A stretch of 64,000 nucleotides of DNA, from assembly GCF_001692325.1 (NCBI RefSeq), contig NZ_LXKN01000002.1, positions 1-64,000 on the forward strand. Direction: 5' to 3'. The DNA is from Rhizobium sp. AC27/96. Lineage in GTDB: Bacteria; Pseudomonadota; Alphaproteobacteria; Rhizobiales; Rhizobiaceae. The translations under genes and the position numbers were made by a program. Below the pieces are notes generated by a model. The model saw only the letters and a list, made by a program, of their open reading frames with translations, was not told where the DNA came from and searched no databases. Positions 24,819 through 35,344 of this stretch are shown one piece after another (the first letter of the stretch is position 1; each line of letters opens with the position of its first letter).

Positions 24819-25022
24819 ATGAAAAATCTTCATGGAAATGATTGGGCGCGATGGATTGCCCGGTGGCTGGATCAAGCAATCCGCGAACATAACAGCGAAA
24901 GGCTGCCCCAGCTGAAATCGAAAGGCAGGCCCAATACGCTCGATGCGGCGAACGACCATTTACTGAGGGATATCGGGCTCGGCGACAGCCAGGCAAGCTG
25001 CAGGGATTGTCGCTTGGGCTAG
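24819..25022 (+). CDS. DUF1127-like small protein
   Basis: A 67-aa protein with the DUF1127 ending DHLLRDIGLGDSQA and a tryptophan/arginine-rich start. DUF1127 proteins in rhizobia and Agrobacterium are small, often RNA-linked or stress-linked. Divergent from the LysR gene and overlapping the last 4 bp of the convergent MFS gene. Confidence 0.6.
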   Translation: MKNLHGNDWARWIARWLDQAIREHNSERLPQLKSKGRPNTLDAANDHLLRDIGLGDSQASCRDCRLG

Positions 25023-26248
25023 CCCTTGAGCGTCTTGACCCTGGTGAGATCCGGGAAGAGCCGCATCCACAGCAGCACCACAACTATGGTGCCGACACCG
25101 CCGACAATGCCGGTCAACACCGGTCCGAGAGCGCTGGCCAGCATGCCGGACTCGAATTCGCCGAGCTGATTGGACGTGCCGATGAAGAGTGAGTTCACGG
25201 CGTTGACGCGGCCACGCATCGCATCCGGCGTCAAAAGCTGCACGAGCGAGCTGCGCACCACGACGCTGACCGTATCCGAAGCGCCGACAACGAACAGTGC
25301 GGCGACGGAGAGGAGGATGTTACTCGACAGCGCGAACACGACGGTGGCCACGCCGAAAATCAGCACGGCAAACAGCATCTTCTTGCCGACATCGGTCTGC
25401 AAGGGCCGCCGGGCCAGCCAGATCGACATCACCAAGGCACCGATCGCCGGAGACGCACGCAACAGGCCAAGACCCCAGGGGCCGGCATGCAGAATGTCGC
25501 GGGCGAATATCGGCAGGAGCGCGGTTGCACCGCCCAGCAGGACAGCAAACAGATCGAGCGAGATCGTCCCCAGCATTACGGGCCTGCTCTTGATGAAGGA
25601 AACGCCGGCAAAGACGGAGCTCAGCGTGACCGGCTCCCGCGACGATGGTTGCTCCCGCTCGACACGGATCGAAATGACGTTGCTGCTCGCGATGACATAC
25701 AGCATTGCCGAGACAGCGAACGGCGCCACCGGATTGAGGCCATAGAGCAGGCCGCCAAGCGACGGGCCGATGATGAAGGCCGTCTGCATCATCGACGTCG
25801 AGGTCGCGATCGCGACCTGGAGCAGCGAGGGCGGGACGATATTCGGCAGGAGCGCCGCCATTGTGGGGCGCTCGAAAGCGGTAGCCGCACCCATGACGGC
25901 GACGGCAGCCAGAATGCCCGCGGGACCGATCCAGTGCTGCCAGACGGCAACGGCCAGCACCAGTGCCGTCAGAGCCTCGACCAGTTGGCACGCAAGGCCG
26001 ATGCGCCTCCGGTCGAACCGGTCGGCGACATGGCCGACGACAAAGGTCAGGATGACCATGGGCAGGAACTGGCAGAGGCCGACCAGGCCGAGATAGAAGG
26101 CGCTATGAGTCTGATCATAGATCATCCAGCCCATGGCGACGGTCACCGACTGAAAGCCTATCGAGGAGAAAACGCGCGACGCCACAAATGAACGGTAGCC
26201 GGGGTGACCGAGCACGCCCGGCCGGTCTAGGTTCTGCAGGGTATCCAT
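25019..26248 (-). CDS. MFS transporter (EntS-like)
   Basis: A 409-aa membrane protein with about twelve hydrophobic segments and the MFS loop motif GHVADRFDRRRIG between segments 2 and 3. The sequence resembles the MFS_3 group (EntS-type exporters). An AAGAAGG box precedes the ATG at 26248. Substrate unknown; export of a small molecule is likely. Confidence 0.85.
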   Translation of the reverse strand: MDTLQNLDRPGVLGHPGYRSFVASRVFSSIGFQSVTVAMGWMIYDQTHSAFYLGLVGLCQFLPMVILTFVVGHVADRFDRRRIGLACQLVEALTALVLAVAVWQHWIGPAGILAAVAVMGAATAFERPTMAALLPNIVPPSLLQVAIATSTSMMQTAFIIGPSLGGLLYGLNPVAPFAVSAMLYVIASSNVISIRVEREQPSSREPVTLSSVFAGVSFIKSRPVMLGTISLDLFAVLLGGATALLPIFARDILHAGPWGLGLLRASPAIGALVMSIWLARRPLQTDVGKKMLFAVLIFGVATVVFALSSNILLSVAALFVVGASDTVSVVVRSSLVQLLTPDAMRGRVNAVNSLFIGTSNQLGEFESGMLASALGPVLTGIVGGVGTIVVVLLWMRLFPDLTRVKTLKG

Positions 26249-26343
26249 GGGCCTTCTTCGTCTTCCGGCGCCGATGCGCGGAGACATGCGCTCTCAATCG
26301 TCAAAATCTCTGTAGCCCCTGCTCTGCCTGAACGCGCCGCTTG

Positions 26344-27075
26344 TCAACCTCGTTTCGGTTCCAGTTGGGCATTCGTCTCCGCCGGGAGATCAAATCGCGG
26401 TGATGAGCGGCTTAGCAATCCCCGCCTGGCCTCCAGCGACCAGACAGCGGCAAGCTCGGCGGCAATCGTATCGATCAGCCGCGGCACATCGCTGGCGGCG
26501 GAATCGTGCAGCGCTTCCGCCACGATGAGCACGGATCGCGTGTCCTCCCGCACCGCAGAAAAACCGCTTTGCCGATTGGTCCACCGCCGGGCGTGGGCCT
26601 GCCCTGCTGCATCGGCAAAGACCACCTCGCGAGGCTCCGGACGCTCGACATCTCCGGAAAATGTCAGATAGGATTCGCTACCATGAGCATACCGCACCTC
26701 GAGATCACCAGATATTTTCGAGAGATCGAACACGGCAACAGGAATGGCGAAGGCGATGGAAACAGCGTTACAGAGATCGACGAGCGGATGAAGCCGCGGC
26801 AGCGAACCCTCCTGGCGGAAACGACGCAACAGAGCCTCCGAGGCGCAGCGATATTGAGTGGGCTTCAATCCCATTTTCGAGAAGCAGCGCCGCCAGGCCT
26901 GAATCTCAGGCATCTCACTTTCGGGACCTTGCGCCAGCCGCTCCGTCGCAGTCGCATAATACCCATTGAGGCGATCGGTGACGGCGGCATCAGCGGTGAT
27001 CCCGTCGGCAAACAACACGCCCGGAACCAGTTCGGGGAACTCGTTCCACATCTCGTTCGAGTGGCGAAAATACAT
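26344..27075 (-). CDS. B3/B4 tRNA-binding-domain protein
   Basis: A 243-aa protein matching the stand-alone B3/B4 domain of phenylalanyl-tRNA synthetase beta: EIQAWRRCFSKMGLKPTQYRCASEALLRR and LPRLHPLVDLCNAVSIAFAIPVAVFDL. Related proteins edit or bind mischarged tRNA, but activity has not been shown for most. GGAG precedes the ATG. Confidence 0.82.
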   Translation of the reverse strand: MYFRHSNEMWNEFPELVPGVLFADGITADAAVTDRLNGYYATATERLAQGPESEMPEIQAWRRCFSKMGLKPTQYRCASEALLRRFRQEGSLPRLHPLVDLCNAVSIAFAIPVAVFDLSKISGDLEVRYAHGSESYLTFSGDVERPEPREVVFADAAGQAHARRWTNRQSGFSAVREDTRSVLIVAEALHDSAASDVPRLIDTIAAELAAVWSLEARRGLLSRSSPRFDLPAETNAQLEPKRG

Positions 27076-27157
27076 GGCCTCTCCTTCTGCATGTCCGGTT
27101 TTGCATTTCAGAAGACCCTGTCATCATCGCAAGGTCTTGAATGAAATTGCAGAAGCC

Positions 27158-27964
27158 TCAGCAGGCGGCGGCATAGGCGCCGGGCGATATGCCGAAATTG
27201 CGCACGAACAGGCGCGTCATGTGGCTTTGATCTGCAAAGCCACCGGCAAAGGCAGCTTCAGCCAGCGGCGTGCCTGTTGCGATCAGCCGCCGCACTTCCT
27301 GGATACGACGCTGCATCAGATAAGCGTGCGGAGTAAGCCCCATCGCTTTGCTGAATGCGCGCAGGAACTGGAATTGGCTCAGCCCACAGGCATCGGATAG
27401 CTCGCCAAGCGTTAGGGGTGCAGCAGGATCATCGTCGATCATGTCGCGCGCCCGATCGATGGGCGCGGGGACAGCGATATCGCGCGCCGTCCGTTCGCCT
27501 TCACTCATCACGGCGGCGACCAGCGATAACAATAGCCCATCCCGCAGCAACCCATCCGCGGGCTCAGCCCGATCGACCACAAGCGGAAACAAGGCGCTGA
27601 AACATGCGGCTATCTGGCCATTGCGGATGACAGGGGCCGGAAATTCGATCTCGCCGATCTGCCCTTCCCCGATATCCTCAAGTAGATCGCCGATCAATCG
27701 TGGATCGAAATAGAGCATCGACCATGCCCGGCTTTCGCCGATGGGCATGCCGTCATGCACCTCGTTTGGACTGACGCTGATGACGTCTCCAGCCTCCGCC
27801 CGCACCATCCCACGCCCGCTGAGCGACATCTGTGCGCCGGCCTCGATAAGACCGATACCGAATTGATCATGGGTATGCTTGGGGAAGCTGTGCCCCGTTG
27901 CCGCCTTCACGGCCTCGATGCCCGTAACTTGAGAGCGGAATATCCTGAATTGGCTGGATCTCAT
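27158..27964 (-). CDS. AraC-family regulator with cupin sensor domain
   Basis: A 268-aa protein: N-terminal cupin-like domain (GHSFPKHTHDQFGIGLIEAG, AGDVISVSPNEVHDG) and C-terminal double helix-turn-helix (LTLGELSDACGLSQFQFLRAFSKAMGLTPHAYLMQRRIQEVRRL, FADQSHMTRLFVRNFGISPGAY). GGGGAAG precedes the ATG. It is upstream of and on the same strand as the B3/B4 gene; its target could be the neighbouring DMT exporter. Confidence 0.88.
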   Translation of the reverse strand: MRSSQFRIFRSQVTGIEAVKAATGHSFPKHTHDQFGIGLIEAGAQMSLSGRGMVRAEAGDVISVSPNEVHDGMPIGESRAWSMLYFDPRLIGDLLEDIGEGQIGEIEFPAPVIRNGQIAACFSALFPLVVDRAEPADGLLRDGLLLSLVAAVMSEGERTARDIAVPAPIDRARDMIDDDPAAPLTLGELSDACGLSQFQFLRAFSKAMGLTPHAYLMQRRIQEVRRLIATGTPLAEAAFAGGFADQSHMTRLFVRNFGISPGAYAAAC

Positions 27965-28071
27965 GCGTATCGCTTCCCCACGGAAACAGCATCACTCGCT
28001 CGAGGATGATGGCGAAGCCTAATCCGATACGGGTACAGCTGGCAATCTCGCTCGTCTTCCTTCCAGCCCTG

Positions 28072-29052
28072 CTATCGTTCCGGTATGGCTGTGTCCTCAT
28101 CCTGGGTTGTTGCCAATGCCGCCTGCGTGTTGCCGGCAACGGCGGCCGGCAGCGGGGTACCGCGCCTGCGCTCCCTCGCCAGCGTCAGCAGGCCGGAGAA
28201 GATTATGAGGGCGATGCCGAAGGCCATGGGCATATCGATGCTGTCATTGAACAGCAGATAGCCGAAAATAATCGCCCAGATCATCTGGCTGTACTGCGGC
28301 GGCGCAACCAGATTGGCAGGCGCCATGCGTGCAGCATTCATCAGCAGCACGTTGCCGATCGCACCTAACAGACCATAGCTCGCGAGGAAGATCCATTGCG
28401 TCGCCGTCGGCGCCATAACCTCCGAAAGCATCAGAAAGCCGCTGACAATCAAAGTGCCGAACAGGCCGGCACCATAAAGCGAGATGCGCTTTTCCTTCGA
28501 GCCGAGCGCACGATTAATGACGATCGAAATCGCCGCCGCAAGACCGCCCACCGCAGCGCAGAGATGGCCGATCGAGAGCTCGCGAAAGCCTGGCCGCAAG
28601 ACGATCAGCACGCCGATGAAGCCGAGAATGACCGCTGTCCAGCGCTGCCAGCGCACATCCTCTTTCAGGAAGATCACCGAGAGGATCGTCACGAAAGACG
28701 GCAGCAGGAAGAGAAGCGCGAAGGCTTCCGCCATTGGCAGCTTGGTAAATGCGATGACCGAGCAGATGGCGCCGGTCGCGCCGCAGATGAAGCGCAACAG
28801 CCACAGCGGCCGGTTAGACGTCCTCACCATATCAAGCCAGCCGTCCTCCCGCTTTTTCAGAAAGGGCACGGCGGCAAAGCCAAACAGCGCGCCGATGAAG
28901 GCGACCTGATAGGACGGAACCACGCCGTGCAGGATCTTGATCGAAGCATCGCTGAAGGCAAAGACGGCATAAGACGCGAATGCCACAAGGACACCGCGCA
29001 AGGCGGAGCGGCCAGCGGCCGCGGAACTGGGATCGGCTGTAATCGAGGACAT
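28072..29052 (-). CDS. EamA/DMT-family transporter
   Basis: A 326-aa integral membrane protein with ten predicted helices in two EamA halves (for example FASYAVFAFSDASIKIL and LASYGLLGAIGNVLLMNAARM…PPQYSQMIWAIIFGYLLF). Such proteins export amino acids or metabolites. Substrate not deducible. Confidence 0.85.
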   Translation of the reverse strand: MSSITADPSSAAAGRSALRGVLVAFASYAVFAFSDASIKILHGVVPSYQVAFIGALFGFAAVPFLKKREDGWLDMVRTSNRPLWLLRFICGATGAICSVIAFTKLPMAEAFALLFLLPSFVTILSVIFLKEDVRWQRWTAVILGFIGVLIVLRPGFRELSIGHLCAAVGGLAAAISIVINRALGSKEKRISLYGAGLFGTLIVSGFLMLSEVMAPTATQWIFLASYGLLGAIGNVLLMNAARMAPANLVAPPQYSQMIWAIIFGYLLFNDSIDMPMAFGIALIIFSGLLTLARERRRGTPLPAAVAGNTQAALATTQDEDTAIPER

Positions 29053-29187
29053 CGGAATCGTACAATGTGACGGGAGGAGAATTGAATCAGGTAGATACAG
29101 GCAATTGTATGATGAAACGAGCCGAATTTCGATTGAGCTGACAATAAACTATTGTTTCAGGTGGATGTGGCGGGCGATCTTGCCGTT

Positions 29188-30636
29188 TCAATTTCCTGCA
29201 AAGCCCAGCTTGTCGAGTTGGCTTGGGGGAACGCGCCCCCTGACGGTGTAGGAAAAAGCGACCACCTTCAACGCGTCGCTGTCCACCTCACAGGTAAACG
29301 CCACTCTCTGCCAATCATTTTGGGTCTGCACCGCCACCCCTTCGCCGAACAGGCTGGTGTCCGAAACCATCGCGGGAGACAGGGCAGAATTCACATAACC
29401 GACGGCACCGAGATCGTGACGGTACTGGAGTTTTTCCTCGGAGTTGCAGAGGTAGGCGACACGCTGCCTACGTGGCAGCTTCTTCCAGGCATCATAGTCA
29501 CTCTTCGAGAGGCGCGACATCTCCGCGCTCGAATAAAGCTTCTTGGCCTGGACGGCCCTCTTCGGTGCGTCGGACTTGGGCGGCTGCGGTTCAGTCACCA
29601 ATGCGGTACCGCCGGTCTGCCCCCCCTGACTGCTCGAAGCAGGCTGACTTTGCGAAGCTTGCTCCGTCGGAGACGGCCTCACTGTGGGAACAACAATCTG
29701 CGGCTCGGCTTTCGCCTCATCCTTGGCTTCATTGGCGGTAGGCTGCTGTTGCGGATCAGATGGGGGCACCTGCGCGGCGGCTTGCGCCTGTGGATCATTC
29801 TGATCGGTCGATTGCGCCTGCGGCTGCTGCACCTGCTGATCAGAGGGTTCGTTGGTCGCCAGCACATCGGGAGCCGAAGAGGCAGCTTTGGCGGTCGAAT
29901 CGCTTTCCGGCGGCTTGGCCGCATTTGCTTCCTGGCTCTGGGCATCGGCTTGCTGTTGAGCTTGCTCGGCTTGAGCTTGGGCTTGAGCTTCTGCAGCTGC
30001 CGCAGCAGCAGCCTGTGCCTCAGCCTGTTGCGCGGCGGCATCATTCGGCGGCGTCTGCGGCGTGTCGCTCGGCTGCGTTGAGGCTTCCGCCTCCTGCGTG
30101 GTCGTCGCGTCCTTCTCCTCGCCCTTCATATCCGGAAATGGCGTCTCCGTCGCAGAGGGCTTCTGGTCCGCTTTCTCGACGGGCTTGTCAGTGCCGCCAT
30201 CGTCAGATTTGGGCGCAGGCTTTTCCGGCTGCTCTTCAGGCTTGTCGGCCTTGGCCTCATCCGATTTGGGTGATGGCTTGTCCGTCGGCTCCTTGCCCTG
30301 AGGGTCGGATTGCTTTGGTGGTTGTTCGTCGGCCTTTTTTCCCTCGGGCTGCTGCGGCTGCTCTTGAGCTTCAGCGGTCTGTTGCGCTGGCTTCTCATCG
30401 GGCTTCTGAACGGGCTTCGGAGGCTGATCGGGCTTCTCGTTCTCCTTCGTCGCGATCTCCTTTTTTTCCTCCGGCTGCGGCACCAGCTCGACGTTGACGC
30501 TCTGCTCGGGCTTTGCCTGTGGCGGCGCGGGCAACAGCGGCAGCAGAAAGATAGCCACAAACAGGACATGCAGGAGGATCGACAGGACAAAGCCCGGCCT
30601 CGTCTCCTTATCCCGTTTTTCCGCAACCTTTTCCAT
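29188..30636 (-). CDS. DUF930-domain protein with TonB-like membrane anchor
   Basis: A 482-aa protein: one N-terminal transmembrane helix (GFVLSILLHVLFVAIFLLPLLP), then about 320 residues rich in P, Q, E, K and A, which should span the periplasm as in TonB, and a C-terminal DUF930 domain (YLCNSEEKLQYRHDLGAVGYVNSALSP … FTCEVDSDALKVVAFSYTVRGRVP) with two cysteines. DUF930 is frequent in Rhizobiales and of unknown function. The low-complexity middle is repetitive at DNA level, so other frames look open but are not genes. Confidence 0.8.
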   Translation of the reverse strand: MEKVAEKRDKETRPGFVLSILLHVLFVAIFLLPLLPAPPQAKPEQSVNVELVPQPEEKKEIATKENEKPDQPPKPVQKPDEKPAQQTAEAQEQPQQPEGKKADEQPPKQSDPQGKEPTDKPSPKSDEAKADKPEEQPEKPAPKSDDGGTDKPVEKADQKPSATETPFPDMKGEEKDATTTQEAEASTQPSDTPQTPPNDAAAQQAEAQAAAAAAAEAQAQAQAEQAQQQADAQSQEANAAKPPESDSTAKAASSAPDVLATNEPSDQQVQQPQAQSTDQNDPQAQAAAQVPPSDPQQQPTANEAKDEAKAEPQIVVPTVRPSPTEQASQSQPASSSQGGQTGGTALVTEPQPPKSDAPKRAVQAKKLYSSAEMSRLSKSDYDAWKKLPRRQRVAYLCNSEEKLQYRHDLGAVGYVNSALSPAMVSDTSLFGEGVAVQTQNDWQRVAFTCEVDSDALKVVAFSYTVRGRVPPSQLDKLGFAGN

Positions 30637-30873
30637 CGTTCAGCGGATGGCTCGCGAAGAGAAAACAATCAAGAGGGAACTGCGCATCGATTCATTCGAT
30701 CCTTGCCGGCAAACAGATCAGAAGACTTCCAAGCCCGCTGACATATGGTATCCGACAGCACGCCAAGAAAGAGGCAGCCATCAAAATCGAACTTGTCAGG
30801 CCTCCGGGCGATCCGCAATGCTTCAAAAACAAACCTGCGTGATCGCACGGGCGCCAAACCCACCCGTCCACCG

Positions 30874-31674
30874 TTAAAAAAACTCGTCCAACAGCCGATA
30901 GTAAGCCATCTTTTCAGGATGCAGCTCGAAGTGCCCATAGGCATTGAGGAAATCGGCAACCAGCGCGGAGCCGAAATTATATTCGATGCTGCCGCAGGCA
31001 AGCGACAGGTCCTGATGGCGATCGGCAATGCCGAGGCGGCCGCAATCGATATAACCACTGAAGCCCGTATCATCGGCTATGAAATTCGGAAGACAGGCAT
31101 CGCCATGGGTAACGACAAGGTCTTCCGTCGCAGGCCTTTTCTCCTCGAGTTCTCTGAAAAGATCATGCCCCGAGCGCCCCAAGCGGGTCTCATCGAAATC
31201 ATCCTCATCAACGTGGCCGGCAAGCAGACGCGCCCGTGCATCGCCAATTCTGTTCGCCAATCGATGATCGAAAGGGCAGGCAGCGATGTCGATCGCGTGC
31301 AATCGCCGCAACGCATCCGCCAGAAGACGGACACGTTCGGCCGGCGATATCAGCTCCGCGCTGACAAGATCGCTGCCGGGAAGCGCGCTCATCAAAAGCC
31401 ATTCGCGCTCCTCGTCCTTCGCATGGGCAATGATCTCCGGACAGGCAAGGCCCTGAGAGCGCAGCCATCGCAGCCACGCGACCTCGCCGGCCAGCTCGCT
31501 CAAGGGGTCCACAGGCTCTGTCTTGAGATAAACAGGCGCAGACCCATCGGCCTCAAGCCGGAAAACATGCGCCGAAGAACGCCCGAGCGCATCCTGCCGC
31601 CATTCATAACCGGCCAGCAGATCACGCAGCGGGACGGGGATGGGTGTTTCCATGAATTGCCGCTTACCCGCCAT
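30874..31674 (-). CDS. APH(3')-type aminoglycoside phosphotransferase
   Basis: A 266-aa kinase with the APH(3') catalytic loop VTHGDACLPNF (about 189-199) and IDCGRLGIADRHQDLSLA, whose aspartate binds metal. Overall it resembles APH(3')-II. Enzymes of this type phosphorylate kanamycin/neomycin. Chromosomal homologues in soil bacteria do not always give resistance. The ATG at 31674 (AAAGG upstream) is preferred; a longer frame would run through the rpoD terminator, and 31653 is an alternative. Confidence 0.82.
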   Translation of the reverse strand: MAGKRQFMETPIPVPLRDLLAGYEWRQDALGRSSAHVFRLEADGSAPVYLKTEPVDPLSELAGEVAWLRWLRSQGLACPEIIAHAKDEEREWLLMSALPGSDLVSAELISPAERVRLLADALRRLHAIDIAACPFDHRLANRIGDARARLLAGHVDEDDFDETRLGRSGHDLFRELEEKRPATEDLVVTHGDACLPNFIADDTGFSGYIDCGRLGIADRHQDLSLACGSIEYNFGSALVADFLNAYGHFELHPEKMAYYRLLDEFF

Positions 31675-31708
31675 GCTCAGACCTTTGATGCCGATGCCCT
31701 CAATGAAA

Positions 31709-31736
31709 AGCCCGGCTCGCTTTCGCGAACCGGGCT
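31709..31736 (-). terminator. rpoD intrinsic terminator
   Basis: Stem AGCCCGG/CCGGGCT extended by TCGC/GCGA with a short loop. On the minus strand it is followed by TTTCATT. It lies 40 bp after the rpoD stop. Confidence 0.75.
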
Positions 31737-31775
31737 CCGTTTCGTATACTGCCAATACCGGCTTGCGCCAGGGCC

Positions 31776-33836
31776 TTAGCTGTCGAGGAAGCTTCTGAGC
31801 TTGCGGCTGCGGCTCGGATGCTTGAGCTTGCGCAGAGCCTTGGCTTCGATCTGGCGAATACGTTCGCGGGTAACCGAGAACTGCTGACCGACTTCTTCGA
31901 GCGTGTGGTCGGTGTTCATGCCGATGCCGAAACGCATGCGCAGCACGCGCTCTTCGCGCGGCGTCAGCGATGCCAGAACGCGGGTGGTCGTCTCGCGCAG
32001 ATTTGCCTGAATGGCGGCGTCGATCGGCAGAAGCGCGTTCTTGTCCTCGATGAAATCGCCCAGATGCGAATCTTCTTCGTCACCGACAGGCGTTTCGAGC
32101 GAGATCGGCTCCTTGGCGATCTTCAGTACCTTGCGCACCTTTTCGAGCGGCATGGCAAGCTTTTCGGCCAGTTCTTCCGGCGTCGGCTCGCGGCCGATCT
32201 CGTGCAGCATCTGGCGCGACGTGCGAACGATCTTGTTGATCGTTTCGATCATGTGCACCGGAATACGGATCGTGCGTGCCTGGTCGGCGATCGAACGGGT
32301 GATTGCCTGACGAATCCACCACGTTGCATAGGTCGAGAACTTGTAGCCGCGGCGATACTCGAACTTATCGACCGCCTTCATCAGGCCGATATTGCCTTCC
32401 TGAATGAGGTCGAGGAACTGCAGGCCACGGTTGGTGTACTTCTTGGCGATGGAGATGACCAAGCGCAGGTTGGCTTCGACCATTTCCTTCTTGGCGATGC
32501 GCGCTTCGCGCTCGCCCTTCTGCACCATCTGAACGATACGGCGGAATTCCGAGATGGAAATGCCGGTTTCGGTCGCAAGGTTCTGAATTTCCTGGCGAAT
32601 GTCACGGATCGTGGTGTTTTCGCTCTTGGCGAATTCCTTCCAGCCGCGCGCGGCCAGATTGCCGATCGACTTCATCCAGTTCGGGTCGAGCTCGGCACCC
32701 TGATACTGCTCCAGGAAGCTGTCGCGCTTGACGCCATAGGATTCCGCAAGACGCAGCAGGCGACCCTCGTTCTGCACGAGACGCTTGTTGATGTCATAGA
32801 GCTGCTCGACGAGAGCGTCGATGCGGTTCTGGTTCAGCGACAGTGACTTGACCGACTTGACCAGCTCATCCTTCAGCTCCTTGTAGCGGCGCTCCTGCGC
32901 CGACGACAGCGTGCCGGAAGCAGACAGACGCTGTTCGACCTGCTGATCCTGCAGCTTGCGCAGCTTCTTGTAGGTCTCGGCGATGGTATCGAGCGTCAGC
33001 ATCACCTGCGGACGAAGCTCGGCTTCCATGGCTGCCAGGGAAAGGCTGGACTCGTCTTCGTCCTCTTCCTCTTCCTCCATCGGCAGGCCTTCGCCGCCGA
33101 CATTGGTAATATCGTCGTCGCCACTTGGCGAACGGCCACGGCGAGCCTTTTCCTTTTCTTCGGCAGCCTTGCGGTCAGCCTCGATCTTCTCGGGGCTCTG
33201 GAACTGCGGAGCAGCCTTTGCCTCGGGACCGGAATAGGTGGTTTCGAGATCGATGATCTCGCGCAACAGCGTCGTGCCCTCGTTGAGCTCGTCACGCCAG
33301 ATGATCAACGCCTGAAACGTCAACGGGCTCTCACAGAGGCCACCGATCATGGTTTCGCGGCCGGCCTCGATGCGCTTGGCGATGGCGATTTCGCCTTCGC
33401 GCGACAGCAGCTCTACGGAGCCCATTTCGCGCAGATACATGCGCACCGGGTCATCAGTACGGTCGGTCGGCTCTTTCTTCTTGGCGGTCGCAAGCGCAGA
33501 CCCGGTGGAAGGAGCCAGCTCGCCGCCTTCGCCTTCCTCGTCGCCGCTCGCGTCGTCATCGTCGTTGGAAGGCGTACCCGCCTCTTCAACGTCTTCATCC
33601 TCGATGACGTTGATGCCCATGTCCGAAAGCATGGCCATCGTGTCTTCGATCTGTTCCGATGTCACCTCTTCCGAGGGCAGAACGGCATTGAGCTCGTCCA
33701 TCGTCACGTAGCCGCGCTTCTTCGCGGCCTTGATCATCTTCTTGACCGCGTCATCGGAAAGATCGAGAAGCGGGCCGTCGGAGGTGCCGTCGCGTTCGAC
33801 TTCAGCTTCTTCGTTCTCTTTGACCTTGGTTGCCAT
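31776..33836 (-). CDS. rpoD: RNA polymerase primary sigma factor RpoD (SigA)
   Basis: A 686-aa sigma-70. It has an acidic region 1.1 ([15 protein letters not shown]…[11 protein letters not shown]), the non-conserved insert, region 2 ([61 protein letters not shown]), region 3 ([14 protein letters not shown]) and region 4 ([35 protein letters not shown]). The ATG at 33836 starts the conserved MATKVKE sequence; the frame upstream is a leader extension. In many rhizobia rpoD follows dnaG with tdh-kbl nearby; here dnaG lies 5.6 kb upstream. Confidence 0.97.
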   Translation of the reverse strand: MATKVKENEEAEVERDGTSDGPLLDLSDDAVKKMIKAAKKRGYVTMDELNAVLPSEEVTSEQIEDTMAMLSDMGINVIEDEDVEEAGTPSNDDDDASGDEEGEGGELAPSTGSALATAKKKEPTDRTDDPVRMYLREMGSVELLSREGEIAIAKRIEAGRETMIGGLCESPLTFQALIIWRDELNEGTTLLREIIDLETTYSGPEAKAAPQFQSPEKIEADRKAAEEKEKARRGRSPSGDDDITNVGGEGLPMEEEEEDEDESSLSLAAMEAELRPQVMLTLDTIAETYKKLRKLQDQQVEQRLSASGTLSSAQERRYKELKDELVKSVKSLSLNQNRIDALVEQLYDINKRLVQNEGRLLRLAESYGVKRDSFLEQYQGAELDPNWMKSIGNLAARGWKEFAKSENTTIRDIRQEIQNLATETGISISEFRRIVQMVQKGEREARIAKKEMVEANLRLVISIAKKYTNRGLQFLDLIQEGNIGLMKAVDKFEYRRGYKFSTYATWWIRQAITRSIADQARTIRIPVHMIETINKIVRTSRQMLHEIGREPTPEELAEKLAMPLEKVRKVLKIAKEPISLETPVGDEEDSHLGDFIEDKNALLPIDAAIQANLRETTTRVLASLTPREERVLRMRFGIGMNTDHTLEEVGQQFSVTRERIRQIEAKALRKLKHPSRSRKLRSFLDS

Positions 33837-34285
33837 CTCTATATCGTCGCTTTCCCTGACGCTGCAAACTTTACACGCGGTAGAACATTTCAATCAGGCC
33901 GGCACGCCCTGCGCCAGCCTCGACTCACCGACAAACACCTAACGGAATGACCTTTAATGCCCGATTAACCACGATCACCTCTACCGGATTGCAAAGCTGG
34001 ATTGCGTTTGGATTTCCGGCCATGGTATTAGGTGATCCGCTTGATCCAGTTTACCGTTCTTCCCGAAGTTAAACGGTGATTCCTAGATTTTTTGTTCTCG
34101 TCAAGCTTTTCCGGTAAAAAAGCACGTTAAATGCGCGAAAAAGCCTTATCCACAGGCTCGGTGCGCCATAAACCATTATTTCCCGTATTTAGGAAGTCCC
34201 CGCGCGATGACAAGAGCATCCTAAAGAAAGCTGCACATTTCCGACATCGCATGCCATTGTCGATGCAGGAAATCGACAGTCAGGA
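33837..34285. other. Gap between tdh and rpoD
   Basis: About 450 bp, AT-richer than the flanking genes, without a supported gene. It should hold the rpoD promoter(s) and the 3' end of the kbl-tdh transcript. No clear terminator hairpin was found. Confidence 0.5.
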
Positions 34286-35323
34286 TCAATTCCAGTCCAT
34301 GACGACCTTGCCGGAATTGCCTGAGCGCATGGCCTCGAAGCCCTCGCGAAAATCATCGATGCCGATGCGGTGCGTAATGACGGGCGATACATCGAGACCG
34401 CCCTGCACGAAGGCAATCATCTTGTACCAGGTCTCGAACATCTCGCGGCCATAGATGCCTTTCAGGTTCAGCATCTTGAAGATGACCTTGTTCCAGTCGA
34501 TCTCAAAGCCCGCCGGCGCGATGCCGAGAATGGCGATCTTGCCACCATTGTTCATCTTGTCGATCATGTCGCGGAAAGCCGGTGCCGCGCCCGACATTTC
34601 CAGCCCGACGTCGAAGCCCTCGGTCATGCCGACGGATTTCATCACATCGGCAAGGTTTTCCTTCGAAGCGTCGACGACGTGATCGATGCCGACCTTGCGG
34701 GCAAGCGCCAGCCGGGTGGGATTGATATCGGTGATGACGACCTTGCGCGCACCAGAGCGCTTGGCAACCATGGCCCCCATGATGCCGATCGGCCCTGCGC
34801 CCGTGACAAGTACGTCTTCGCCGACCAGATCGAAGGAGAGCGCGGTGTGAACCGCATTGCCGAACGGATCAAAAATCGCGGCGATCTCATCCGAAATATC
34901 GTCGGGGATCGGCACGACGTTGGATTCGGGAATGCAGACGAATTCGCCGAACGAGCCGGGACGGTTGACGCCGACGCCGAGCGTATTGCGGCAGAGATGT
35001 CCCCTGCCCGCACGGCAGTTACGACATTTGCCGCAGACGATGTGCCCCTCGCCGGAGACGCGTTCGCCGACATGGTACTTCGTGACAGCCGAACCGATTT
35101 CGGCGATCTCGCCGCAGAACTCATGGCCGACGACCATCGGCACGGGAATGGTTTTTTGTGCCCATTGATCCCAGTTCCAAATATGGACATCGGTGCCGCA
35201 GATCGCCGACTTCCTGACCCGAATCAGCACATCATTCGGCCCGACTTCGGGAACCGGAACATGCTCCATCCACAGCCCGACCTCCGCCTTCGATTTTACC
35301 AGCGCTTTCATCATGTTCGACAT
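34286..35323 (-). CDS. tdh: L-threonine 3-dehydrogenase
   Basis: The 345-aa zinc-dependent medium-chain dehydrogenase shows [15 protein letters not shown] (catalytic cysteine), [12 protein letters not shown], the four-cysteine structural zinc lobe [15 protein letters not shown] and the NAD-binding [20 protein letters not shown]. It oxidises L-threonine to 2-amino-3-ketobutyrate, which Kbl cleaves. The gene follows kbl with a 21-bp gap, so the pair is an operon. GGAG precedes the ATG. Confidence 0.96.
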   Translation of the reverse strand: MSNMMKALVKSKAEVGLWMEHVPVPEVGPNDVLIRVRKSAICGTDVHIWNWDQWAQKTIPVPMVVGHEFCGEIAEIGSAVTKYHVGERVSGEGHIVCGKCRNCRAGRGHLCRNTLGVGVNRPGSFGEFVCIPESNVVPIPDDISDEIAAIFDPFGNAVHTALSFDLVGEDVLVTGAGPIGIMGAMVAKRSGARKVVITDINPTRLALARKVGIDHVVDASKENLADVMKSVGMTEGFDVGLEMSGAAPAFRDMIDKMNNGGKIAILGIAPAGFEIDWNKVIFKMLNLKGIYGREMFETWYKMIAFVQGGLDVSPVITHRIGIDDFREGFEAMRSGNSGKVVMDWN

Positions 35324-35344
35324 GATCGGTTCTCCCCAACCAAT

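Noticed and set aside
29500..30500. Repeats and alternative open frames in the DUF930 gene
   Set aside because: They arise from low-complexity P/Q/E/K codons of the periplasmic linker, not from a separate repeat element.
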